Assembly: GCA_000733355.1 (NCBI GenBank)
Contig: JNVV01000001.1
Location: forward strand, 3,630,278-3,694,277
Reading direction: 5' to 3'
Length of the DNA stretch: 64,000 bases
Source of the DNA: Falciphora oryzae
Lineage: Eukaryota > Ascomycota > Sordariomycetes > Magnaporthales > Magnaporthaceae
The stretch's first letter is position 1; the number at the start of each line of letters is the position of its first letter. The notes beneath the pieces are model-generated. The model was given only the letters and a program-made list of their open reading frames with translations. It had not been told where the DNA came from and did no database searches. Both the position numbers and the translations under genes were made by a program. Shown here piece by piece: positions 10,695-20,259 of the stretch.

Positions 10695-11603
10695 TTACAT
10701 AGCCACTTTGCTAGAACGTTTTGGCGACACATCCTCGTCTAGGCTCTCATCCTCACTAGGATCGTCATCTCCGCTTGTGTCGCTATCAGCCTCTCCGGGT
10801 ACCTCCAACACAGGCTTCGGGCGCTCTCCCAGCCACTCGGCAAATCGCATTGCCGTTGCGGTGGTGACTTCGGCGTTGGTTCGACTCATTAATCCGCCTA
10901 CGCTTTGATACCCTTGGAGGAACTGCGACATGCTCATCGACCCACGGCTAACGAGCGGGTTTCTTGGTATTGGTAGGCCGTGCTTGGCTGCAAGAGCTTG
11001 CCTCAGGACGAGCGAGTCTTGTGGCCCGCGAATCTCGGTCAACTCGTCTTTGATGGCTGTGGTGCAGCGGTGATCCGGGCCAAACGCATTCTCGCTCAGT
11101 TCCAGAGCCCTCAATAGGACAGAGGTTGCGAGATAAGGGTCTTCTTTCATCCTGAACGCATTGGCTGTGTCCCTCAGCGTCTTGATAGTGCGCTCGTGCT
11201 GGAAACCGAATGCCTTCTCGCACAGCCGCAGCTCCTCGTCCAGAAGCTTCATCGCCTCATCGTATCGGCCTAGGTCGCAGAGAGTCTTGCAGAGAGCGTC
11301 GAGGACGGCTATTGAGTCGGGGTGGTCGGCCCCGAGTTTCTTTTCCCTTAGCTCAAGCAACTCCCGGAACGTCTTCTCGGCATCGTCCAATTTTCCATCG
11401 GCGTGGAGTGTGGCGCCTCGGAGATACATGGCCGACAAGGTGTCTTGTTCATCCAGCCATCGTGTGAATCCGGCTTTTCTCAGCCACCCTTTGCCGACGT
11501 CCAGACCTTTAGTAAGCCAGCCTTGCGTTGCGGGTGATTGGAATTGCCTGCGCATATCCCCAATGTCCTTAGAGGATGGTGAGCTGGAGGAGGCTTGCGC
11601 CAT
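10695..11603 (-). CDS. TPR-repeat (kinesin light chain-like) protein
   Basis: Single open frame of 302 residues. Residues about 60-185 hold at least three TPR-like units: TLSAMYLRGATLHADGKLDD, HPDSIAVLDALCKTLCDLGR and HERTIKTLRDTANAFRMKED. The 42-residue spacing and the GADHPDS-type loops are typical of kinesin-light-chain TPRs of fungal NLR-related proteins. The C-terminus is acidic and low in complexity (DTSGDDDPSEDESLDEDV). The stop codon lies inside a consensus donor (AT|GTAAGT) and the next gene starts 62 bp downstream on the same strand, so the two may be one gene interrupted by a frame problem, or an alternatively spliced gene. TPR scaffolding is known; the partner is not predictable. 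Confidence 0.72.
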   Translation of the reverse strand: MAQASSSSPSSKDIGDMRRQFQSPATQGWLTKGLDVGKGWLRKAGFTRWLDEQDTLSAMYLRGATLHADGKLDDAEKTFRELLELREKKLGADHPDSIAVLDALCKTLCDLGRYDEAMKLLDEELRLCEKAFGFQHERTIKTLRDTANAFRMKEDPYLATSVLLRALELSENAFGPDHRCTTAIKDELTEIRGPQDSLVLRQALAAKHGLPIPRNPLVSRGSMSMSQFLQGYQSVGGLMSRTNAEVTTATAMRFAEWLGERPKPVLEVPGEADSDTSGDDDPSEDESLDEDVSPKRSSKVAM

Positions 11604-12635
11604 CAGACACGATGGTACGACTGGATTAAGAGAGCCTGAAGTGTGTGTTGCTTGGAGTTTGAAGTGGTCAAAATGGTGTTTCTATTCTTCATTGCGCCCA
11701 AATCGGGTCCTCAAGAGGAAGCACGGCTGGTGCAATGTCTTGTGTTATTGCACATTGGCCTCCAGCCCAACGCAGTATTCCTGCCTGATTTATCAGCACC
11801 TGATCACAAGTCGAAGGCGGTGGAATGCTACCTGATGCTTGCCATCTGCTCCAGCAATAGGTTGTTCTGGTTTCAATGCTTCAGAAGTCCACCCTATAGG
11901 AGACCAGGGCTAGACCCCTCCATCCCGCCCCGGCCCCCAACCAAATGATGGCAGGTAGGCAACATGTGCATAACCCCTACGCCCGAGATTGGTGATGAGA
12001 GAAAGCGATTAGACCACGAGAAAGCCGGCGACTGACCAATGGCTTGCGGCAAGACCTCAGAAGGCCCATGCAAGGTTGTCTAAACGCCTCTCCGGCTGTG
12101 GTGTGATAGACCGTCGTCTCCGCTTCTCCAAGGCTCCATCGCAACGTGCTCTCTACCAGGGCTCCGTCTCTTTTCTACAGGAACCTGTCTCAACGCAAGC
12201 TTATATCCGACGTCGAACTGGCTCTATTCAGTGCTCCAAACTCTTTCCTGCTCTTGAATCTGTTGGGATCGCGTGGCGATGCCGCTACGGACCAGCTGGC
12301 CACCGAGTCCGATTTTTTTTTTTGCCAGCCAATGAAGCAACCCGAAGGAAATTCTCTCAGTCCTCATGTTACTCGGCCCCGACATCATGTAAAGGGCTAT
12401 TGTACAAGCATCCGGACGCGTTATAACACCTGTCGCCTCCCCCTCCGGTTGGATTGCCTATGCTGCCGCTTCCCTCTTGAGTGTTTTTTTTTTTTTTTTT
12501 TTTTTTGGGAGGGTTAGTTCTCACCCTAATACTTGTAGTTCCGTGCTTCGACGAAGTTTACTGACAGCATGCAGACGGCTGTCTGATGCCGGATGCCGAC
12601 ATGGCCAATACCACGATCACCGGCGCCGCTAGTGG
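11604..12635. other. Gene-poor stretch with poly-T
   Basis: Upstream of the TPR gene. It has a run of about 22 T at 12485-12507 and short frames without recognisable domains. It leads into the relic gene that follows. Confidence 0.45.
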
Positions 12636-12638
12636 TCA

Positions 12639-13290
12639 TTGCAGGACGACCAAAAGCTGGGTTCTCGGTTGCATTCTACGAGACGAGGACGACCGCGTCA
12701 ATGGCAGAACAAAAAAAAAAGCCATGTGCCCCCTGCCACCGAAGAGGAGGTCCACAAAGCTTTTCTTTCCACCTACAAGGCAGCCAAGCCTGCGGTTCCC
12801 GTCACTGAATGGGAGGCCTTGCGTGTGACAGTATATGAAGTCGACGACAAGCCGCCAGTCCCGCACGGGGTATATACCCTGGGTTTTGTTTGGTTCTCGG
12901 GTCTGGCTGTGGCTATATTCCAACTTCTCACTTCTGCCGTTCACTTTATGCTCAACGGCAATTGGGGCATTTTCCCGATTACGGCTGCAGGGAGCTTATT
13001 AGCCCTCCTCGGTGGCTCGCCGCCTCAGTGGCAAGAGGAGAAGCGGGCTTGTCCTAAAAAGGGCGGCGCTACTATCACCATCGCCCAGGGAAATAGCAGC
13101 CGGCACGCCATAGTTGTCCTCGGAAAGAAGGAAGAAGGACGTCGACCTTGACTCGGAGATCCTAGCCATGGGGGCTCGGACAGCAAGCCCGAGCTCGTCG
13201 ACCAAAGCTTCCTCGGCCATCCTGGCCCTACTATGGATGCGTTGCTAGTTATTATTGCCGGGGTAGACAAGAACTCATGGTGTAAGTCAA
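12639..13290 (+). pseudogene. Decayed multi-pass membrane-protein gene with two frameshifts
   Basis: Three frames in succession encode blocks typical of a large Pezizomycotina membrane-protein family I know by pattern but not by name. The first block is PVPHGVYTLGFVWFSGLAVA, then SPPQWQEEKRACPKKGG and SSRHAIVVLGKK (12639 to about 13127). A second frame then gives DVDLDSEILAMGARTAS and AILALLWM (about 13135-13245). A third gives MDALLVIIAGVDKNSW (about 13234-13281). In intact members these blocks are contiguous: a transmembrane pair, a PQW-EKWAC motif, a G-N-x-S-x-H-x-(I/M)-V-(I/V)-L-G motif, a DLEDLA motif, then a membrane segment ending AG-x-x-x-N-(S/T)-W. I see no intron that repairs the breaks, and neither the N-terminal part nor the C-terminal domain is recognisable. 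An assembly indel could cause one break but two argue for decay. Confidence 0.7.
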
Positions 13291-13761
13291 CCTTTCCATT
13301 GCACACCTTCCCGTGACGCTATCTATCGTCCGGGTGTCGCGGCCTCGTCTTCCAAGTCCGTTGGTAATCACCCGTACACACGCATCAGGCTTCTTCGTAA
13401 CATCCCAACCTGCCCCGCGTGCCTGGTGCAGGTCTTTCGAGCAGCTGAAGCATAGAAATGTTATCATAATATAAACTTGCTATGGTAACCCCTTCCCACC
13501 CTGCCCAGCTAAATGCCCGTGAACAACCATGGTCCATGGTCTTCGATAGCGTCGAGGACATTAATACACTGCTGCGTTTTACGGCTGAGCCGAAGAACAT
13601 TACCCCCGTCAGCCGCTCACTACGGTTTGATACCGCCGGCCGCAGCACTCCTTCCCCCCTGTTTTCCACCTTCTGGCTCAACCAGGGCCCCTCCAAGGTC
13701 ACCAATACGAGTGCCATATAGGTTAGGCGTCAACCGGGACTTCGGCGCGCTCTGCCAGAAT

Positions 13762-14036
13762 CCAGGCTCGCCCACGACAAAAAAAACGAGACTGAAATCT
13801 GTGTCCCTCCTGCCGGGGAGTACATTGACCGCGATGAACAACGTTAAGAAAACCGCGACTATACATCTTTTCACATTGAAGAAGACGTGATATTATACTT
13901 TACGACTGCTGGTAATATACAGCCAGGTTGAATCTTTTATTTCCCATTTGTCTTTTTGGAAATACAAAGGGAAAACACTTGGGGCCAAAGTCACTTTGTT
14001 TCGCAGTCTCGTTTATTTTGTTGTGGGGGAGCCAGG
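13762..14036. repeat. 275-bp element bounded by 33-bp inverted repeats (MITE-like)
   Basis: The sequence at 13762-13794 and the reverse complement of 14004-14036 match at 29 of 33 positions by hand alignment (both end ACGAGACTG going inward). The 209 bp between them contain no gene. The size, AT-rich centre and position beside a decayed gene fit a miniature inverted-repeat element. I could not find an obvious target-site duplication. Confidence 0.55.
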
Positions 14037-14720
14037 GTCGTTTACCTTTACGTGTAGACCCCCGGGGAAGAAGATGGGGACCAGCGAGGCCCCAACCATG
14101 GGAGAACGTTCCTCTGTCTCCTTCAGCACAGTAGCGACACGCTTACCGCGGACCGTCCCTTCGTGTCTGAGATGGGTGCCCGTTGCACCCGGGTGGCGGC
14201 CAGCACCAGCCACCTCCAAGTTCTGGACAATCCCTAGCAGGCCGAGGCAGAGAGGATCATGAGAATGCAATCAGTTAGCGCACCTTGAAGAATACAGCAA
14301 AGGATTTAGCAAGGTCGGAACTGCAGATTTCCATTTGGGCACCGTGCCCGGTACTGAAATCCGTTGAGATGCAATGTCGAGTCGGTGACGCAATCCCAGT
14401 GAGGGGCGAGGTCTCAGGTCGGGGCGGCTTCAGTGGCGTGGGGAAAGCCACGACTGCGGGGAGATGGCGTAAGCTTGCTAGCAGTCGCTGGATTTGGAAG
14501 CCCATGATTCCAAACAGCGGCCTGCTCCGCCTCATCATCAGCCTCAGCTCCCAGCCTCAGACTCCTGTCAGTGAATTTGGATTCAAGTCAACCGAATTCA
14601 CGGCGATTTGTCATTCATGTAACAGAACAGCGGCCGACCTCGACAAGTACAAAACTCAACTTGAGTCTCTCGACAGCAACCACAAACCCGAATCACCATC
14701 ATCACTCGCTTTTTCTGTCC
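14037..14720. other. 5' flank of MsrB
   Basis: Downstream boundary of the inverted-repeat element and presumed promoter and 5' leader of the MsrB gene. The last 100 bp are rich in short CT and AC tracts, common in fungal leaders. No gene was recognised. Confidence 0.45.
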
Positions 14721-15430
14721 ATGCGGCTTCCCCGACTCTCCTCCTGCTTCAGTGTTTTACAGGCAGCTTCTCATCTCTCCAGGGCTCGCGCGTACCAGCA
14801 GCGTCCCCGCTTCACGCCGTCAATCCAGCCGTCGTCGCCCCTCAGGGCTTCCATGCCGTCAATTCCCTTCCTGAGCAGCTTCTTTAGTTCGTCCACGCCA
14901 GCCTCCAGCAACATGGCTTACCCGGACAAGAGATCCGACGAGGAATGGAGGGCAGTTCTGTCCCCAGGTATGTGTGGTGTGTCACTGCTGCCTTTACTTG
15001 AGAATTACAAACTGACATCACCCATTGGATAGAGCAATTCCGCATCCTCCGGGAGAAGGGCACAGAGCGCCCCGGCACCGGCGCTTATGACAAGCACCAC
15101 CCGGACAAGGGTGTCTATGCCTGTGCCGGCTGCAGTGCGCCGCTGTACAAGGCCGACCACAAGTTCAAGTCGGGCTGCGGCTGGCCCGCTTATTTCGACA
15201 GCATCCCCGGCGCCGTGACCCGCCACGAGGACCGCTCCCTCGGCATGACCCGCACCGAGATCGTCTGCTCCAACTGCGGCGGCCACCTCGGCCACGTCTT
15301 CAAGGGCGAGGGCTATCCCACCCCAACTGACGAGAGACACTGCGTCAACAGCGTCAGCCTCAAGTTCTCCGAGGACGGCAAGCCTGTCGGCCAGCCAGAT
15401 GAGGCTGCTGCAGGGGAGAGCAAGGTCTGA
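14721..15430 (+). CDS. Peptide methionine-R-sulfoxide reductase (MsrB/SelR)
   Basis: Reduces the R-epimer of methionine sulfoxide in oxidised proteins. Two exons, 14721-14967 and 15033-15430, with donor GTATGT and acceptor TAG; about 214 residues. The SelR domain follows DEEWRAVLSP. It has two zinc-type CxxC pairs (CAGC and CSNC), the substrate loop SGCGWPAYF, and the catalytic cysteine in RHCVNS. Upstream, MRLPRLSSCFSVLQAASHLS looks like a mitochondrial presequence. In-frame methionines at 14853 and 14913 would give shorter products, the last lacking any presequence, so dual mitochondrial/cytosolic targeting by leaky scanning is plausible (inference). Confidence 0.96.
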
Positions 15431-16837
15431 TCGATATTGAACCCACCCTGCTTGCATCTGTGTATTTTGGTGTCCCTTATCTGTGTTTGGCTACTCGTGG
15501 TTCTCTCAAGACCTAAAAAAACGCTCAACTCTGTTTTCGCTACCATGTTACTCCTACCTGATATCTTGTTGTCTTCTGTACTCCATCTGACTCTGGAAAT
15601 GTGCATGCGTCTTCTTTCCCCTTCCATCATCTGGCATCCCTTTCCGTTCCATCCCGTGATCACCGATCACAACGCCGCAGCCTCAGCATGACCGTGGCTT
15701 AAGCCTAACACGGCCCAAAGCCTAACATTCGCTCCGAACCGTGGCCGTTAGAATGCTAACGGCCTGACCCGCTTTCTGGGTCTAGCTTAACTGGACCAAC
15801 GGATTGACAGTTGCGAGGACAATCACAACAATAGAGCGTCTTGGTATCTTGGTATACGACTTGAGGTGGAAACCCAAATAGTCACATTCGCCGTCTATTC
15901 TAGCCGCTTCACCGACAGCGTCATCGATCCCAAATCGAATTCACTCACTCGCGGTTCTAGAGACTGGGTGATTTGCGTCCATCGTCCTCCTCACCTCACA
16001 TCTCCAACCCCTGGAGCCGCTCAACAAAAACACTAGATCGACTCGACGATACTCGGCCGGACCCCACCTGCCTGCACACTGCAAACACCCCCCAACGGCT
16101 TCAAACCTGGATGCTCATTTACTAACTTACATGCAACAGCTGAGGCCTCTCTCTCAAACCTAAGGGCTTGCGACATTTCTGGTGGCTCGGCTACAAACTT
16201 CACAACTTCTCTGGCCTCCTCTTTGCACTGTCAGTTACATCAATCTAACCTCCGGAAATAGCCTCCCGGCACAACCAGAACCGTTGCAACTCTCCCCTAA
16301 GCGACCGGAGATTGGCTCCAACGCTCAATACAAATAAACGGCGCCCGCAGGCCCCTTCCTCCACTGCCTCCATTCTCTTGTCTTCATTGCCCACAGCAGT
16401 TTGCCATTCGGAAGCAAACAGCCCGCCTTCTCTGGACTCTCACTAGCCAAGATCATTCACTCTTCTCGGTGACGAGCAAGTCCACCGCCTAGGACCGCAA
16501 GCAATCTCACATCACTGTCCCTCGAGTGTCCGATCGGCCATCCACTCTCGCAGCAGCAAAGCCTACAGACGGCAGCACAGCTAGCTGTCACCAAACCCCT
16601 TTTTCTCGAAAGGCCCGAGCCCGAGACCGAAACCGGAGCGCCCAGAAAGACGAGAGTCATCCCTCCTACGGCAGAAGGCCTACACAACCTTAGGTGCGAC
16701 AAATAAGCTTGCCTGTGCTGGATCATCAGTCGGCGGAGCGTTTTCTCTCCTTTCGTACCAGCCGACGCAAAAGAAAGGAGTGGGCAAGGCTACAGGGAGA
16801 CCCTCGGCAAAAGCCCTCTCTCCTGACACTATATATC
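15431..16837. other. 1.4-kb intergenic region with a perfect short palindrome
   Basis: 3' flank of MsrB and promoter/leader of the next gene. It contains direct repeats of AAGCCTAACA near 15702 and 15719 and the hairpin at 15743-15764. The last 400 bp are rich in CT and CA. No coding sequence was recognised. Confidence 0.45.
15743..15764. repeat. Perfect inverted repeat, 9-bp arms with 4-bp loop
   Basis: GGCCGTTAG, AATG, CTAACGGCC. It could form a stem-loop in the MsrB 3' flank or be a dimeric protein-binding site. No function is asserted. Confidence 0.6.
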
Positions 16838-17458
16838 ATGGAAGCGCTGTCGTACCAGCCCACAAGCACCATGTTCCGCAACAAGGATTCCGCGAGCGGC
16901 CGGCCCCAACTGCGCAGGAGTAGAAGGCTCCGTGCGGCCACCCACAGCGCCGGCGTGACAAAGCCAACACCCCCGAGGAGTTCGGCATCGAGAAGCTCGC
17001 AGGAATCCGAAGCCATCCTCCAAGCCGCTCTCCAAGGCCTCGCCCTCCGCTCCGGAAAGCATCTGTCCGCCAGCAAGCCCGCAGTCAAGACACCGCCACC
17101 CACCCAGGGCCTTGGGACGCCGCCTCCAAGTCCATCAAGGTCACCCAGCCTCGCCCGGCCGGCATCGCCGCCGAGGTATCCCAACATCACCTGCTTCAGG
17201 CACAGGCAGCACGGCACCCACATCATCCGTATTGAGCAGTGCCGGAATCCGGCCCTCAGGACGTCCATATTCACCGGCGCAGCAGGCCAGCGCGTCGTCA
17301 GGATCGAGAGACTCCCCCTGGAGCCTGGCGCGAGCATACGAGCACCCCCTGGCCCGGTGGCAGAGGGCCGCAACGAGCCTCGCCCTACGAGGAGGAAGTT
17401 GGAGCACTTCAGGGAGGGCAACCGTCATTTTATTCGCGTGCAGCTTGGACAGGCTTGA
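16838..17458 (+). CDS. Basic, proline/serine-rich hypothetical protein
   Basis: Open frame of 206 residues from the ATG at 16838 (the frame stays open upstream to 16694 but the extra N-terminus is not convincing). The first 130 residues are disordered and rich in Ser, Pro and Arg (RPQLRRSRRLRAA, TPPPSPSRSPSLARP). The last 75 residues look more ordered, with two similar basic segments (HGTHIIRIEQCRNP and GQRVVRIERLPLEPG) and a final HFIRVQLGQA, suggesting a repeated beta-hairpin-like unit of the form x-I/V-I/V-R-I/V-E/Q. I do not recognise a family. A nuclear or RNA-binding role would fit the composition but is not shown. Confidence 0.5.
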   Translation: MEALSYQPTSTMFRNKDSASGRPQLRRSRRLRAATHSAGVTKPTPPRSSASRSSQESEAILQAALQGLALRSGKHLSASKPAVKTPPPTQGLGTPPPSPSRSPSLARPASPPRYPNITCFRHRQHGTHIIRIEQCRNPALRTSIFTGAAGQRVVRIERLPLEPGASIRAPPGPVAEGRNEPRPTRRKLEHFREGNRHFIRVQLGQA

Positions 17459-18009
17459 CATATGGCTGGATTTTTCTCGACGCAGCGTTCCCCACCCATA
17501 CACTTTCTCCTACAAACTTTCCATTTGCCCTGACAACATCGTCCGTTTACTCCAAAAGCGATTTCCCTTACTCCAACATAGCCTTCTTTGAGCTGCTTGC
17601 ATACACAGCTACTTGGGATATGTTTTTTTTTCCTTTCTGGTTTCCCCGTTTACCTCCCATAATCACAAGCCACTGAGGGATCGAGATAACCCCCGACCCT
17701 ACGGAAGCTGTTTCACCACTTCGTTCCCCATGATTTCGACATGATACCCTGATGAAACTTCAGTTTTCCATCCCTGTTTCTTCAATTCAACATTCACCTT
17801 TTGTTCCTGTATTTAGCTCGGAAATAGTAAATAAAATGTGCTCCTAGCTATAAGATGTCTTCCTATACTATGTAAGCGTGGATCTCCCCGAGGACTCCGC
17901 ATTCGGCAAGATGGTCCTTGATCTCAGAAAATGTTGGATAGCAAATGTTCGTAGAGCTGAATAGAAAACGATGCTGCTCTCAGACACATATACCGGGATG
18001 CTGGGCAGT
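17459..18009. other. Convergent 3' flanks
   Basis: Region between a plus-strand and a minus-strand gene. AT-rich, with no coding sequence recognised. Confidence 0.5.
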
Positions 18010-19593
18010 TCAGGATCCAATGTTGGTGCTCCGGCAAAGAGTAATGAAAGCAAGGGCAAACTCGTGGCCACATTCACAGATGATTTGAGATTTCGCCTCC
18101 TCAGAGTCCTCGGCCGCTTTCATGGCCGCGTCGGACTTCTCCAAGAAGAATTTCCAAAGTCGAGATGTTGAAGAGAAGAAGAGAGGATTCTGAACCGACG
18201 GCTGGAATGTGCTCGTTGCCGCACCTGCTGGTCTCGCTTCATCCCCAATACTACGCGGGGCGGAAATAGCTTGCGTCCGAGAGTCAGTAGCCGGGCTGGC
18301 ATCTGCCAGCGACACTGAAGCTTCATGCGATGGCGTAGTCGTCGAGGCAGGTATTGCAGGGAACAATGCTGGCAGACCCCTTTCGATGCTAGCCTGCAAG
18401 GGCAATGGTATGGCACCTCGAACCACCCTTCTGGGCGACTTGTTTACGCCTTGCCGCTCAGACAGCAATCCTAGGGACCAGGACTGCGGTTGGGCTAGGT
18501 TTCTTCGTGGGTTGAACCGGTAAGGAGAGGGCACGCCGTCAAACCTCGAGCGGCCGGAGGCCGGATTAGTGATGTTACCAGCAGGTCGAGACGGACTGGC
18601 GTGGAGGGTCGGACGGGTCTGGAAGTAGGGGCTCCGTGTGAGGAGGGGAGAACCATGCTGCTGAGAGTCCATCGGAGACGCAGACCTGCCAGCAGGAGGT
18701 GGCATTTGAGACATGGAGCGAGCCCGAAGTTGCTGCTCTCTACCGACAGGAGGGGTCATGGACAATGGGCTACTACAATTCCATTGGGTAGGATGAGGAG
18801 AGCTGCTGAGCGACCTCTCAGAGCGAGATTGTGAGGGTCGGTGCGAGGGCGGCGCCATCGCCTGTGCGGAGGCCGGACGGGAAGCCTGGCCGCTACGAGG
18901 TCGACTAGGAGCTACCGGTAGCTGCGACGTGTGCGGCCGCTGGATGCGAATGGCTGGGCGGAGAATGCCAAGCGTCTCCAGAGTACTGCAGGTCTTTGCG
19001 AAGCCATCGTGGCTCGCAAAAGTCAGCCGCAATCTTTGGTAAGTGCTTACCTGTCGCTGAAGAATTTAGCAAGGGGGCTTTGCCAGTAAAGGAAAGAGGA
19101 GCCAGGGAACAAGTCCACTCACGGGCTGAGAACTCGACCCCTGAGCTGACGACGGTTCCCCCACAGATGTCCTGCGGCTTCCGCTCAGTGGGTATTCGAA
19201 GGTCAGATCGATGAAGCCCCGATCTACACGCCAGGATAGAATGTCCTTGGCCGACTCCTGAGCGAAGCGGCCCAAGTCGATGATCTCCTAGAGCGGTGTT
19301 GATTAGCAGCGGGGAAACATGACGGTTTGGAAGCTGCCGCATCACACGCAGCTCACAAGCGTGTGGTTCCCGCAGAGTATCGTCATGATTTGCGTCATTG
19401 GGTAGACGCCAGAACGATTCTCTGTCCACGAGACGCCGGGTAGGATTTCTCTCTCGCCCTTAATGACCAGCTCGGCCACGCCGTCCATTTCGGCCCTCGG
19501 GTCCCTGCCATTGAGGGTCACGCTCTGCAGGGGCACCACCAGCCTGTCGGCAGACGGCGCCGGGCTGGACGACGTCGTCCGCGACGGCGGCAT
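18010..19593 (-). CDS. PH-like N-terminus plus long disordered region; possible Rec114-like meiotic protein
   Basis: Three exons with phase-0 junctions (19593-19357, 19287-19123, 19050-18010) give about 480 residues. Residues 15-165 alternate strand-like segments (DRLVVPLQSVTLNG, GVAELVIKGEREI, DILSWRVDRGFIDLTFEYP, QRLRLTFASHDG) and end in a helix (FAKTCSTLETLGI), which suggests a PH-type fold. About 230 disordered Ser/Pro/Arg residues follow, then a short C-terminal helical piece (SRLWKFFLEKSDAAMKAAED) and ICECGHEFALAF. An N-terminal PH domain, long linker and short C-terminal helix is the architecture of Rec114/Rec7, which acts with Mei4 in meiotic double-strand-break formation. The assignment rests on architecture, not a diagnostic motif, so it is weak. 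An additional upstream exon near 19870-20004 is possible. Confidence 0.55.
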
Positions 19594-19866
19594 CGTACTG
19601 CTTGAAGATCAGCGGCAAAGGCAGAGTCGTCGTCGTGTCATTCTTTCCCCGTCTTCCTTTTCATGTGTTGACCCCCAGAGTTGCAGGCGTTCCGCGGTTC
19701 TTCTACCGTAGCATGTGAGCAGGGTTCGCTGGGATGCTGCCTCGTCGGCCTGCTGCAGAGGCCACTAAAATTGACATTGAATGCCTGAACCTTCCAGTTT
19801 GGTCTGCAGGCGGACTTGCCTGTCTGTTGGTTCTTTCCCAAAAGGGAGGTTCAAATGTGCATTGCT

Positions 19867-20004
19867 TACATAACCCAAGCGATTGGGCACGTCCCCTGTG
19901 GCTGGACGAAATTTCGCGTCCTCAATGACGGCGCCTCTGCTCCACTTGGACTCCCCAAAGTTCGCGATACACTTGGACGATTTGTCGCGTAGATCCATCG
20001 TCGC
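19867..20004 (-). other. Possible first coding exon (orphan)
   Basis: An ATG at about 20004 opens MATMDLRDKSSKCIANFGE and runs 46 codons to a good donor (TAT|GTAAGC). The peptide looks protein-like. Joining it to the exon at 19593 needs phase 0, and the acceptors I find there are phase 2, so it is either a small separate gene or needs an intermediate micro-exon. Confidence 0.3.
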
Positions 20005-20259
20005 CATCTCCCTTCCCAGCACTGCACGACGCCATCATCATCCCACACCCGCCTTCGCTTATTTGCGGGTGTGATTTTACAGGAACGCAGGCACGAACCC
20101 CAATGCCAACAGCGCATGGCTAAAAATTTTCCCTAGCTCTTTTGTCGAGCGTTTCGCCCAAGGACCAGCCGTCCACGCGGGCAGCCAGCCGCTGGCGACC
20201 AAGCGCATTGCGCCAGACTCCCGCTTCGCACCGCCAAGCGGACCTCGGTTCATTGAACG

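Noticed and set aside
13385..13721. Overlapping open frames on both strands
   Set aside because: Both read equally well and neither shows a domain; likely a by-product of composition near the relic zone.
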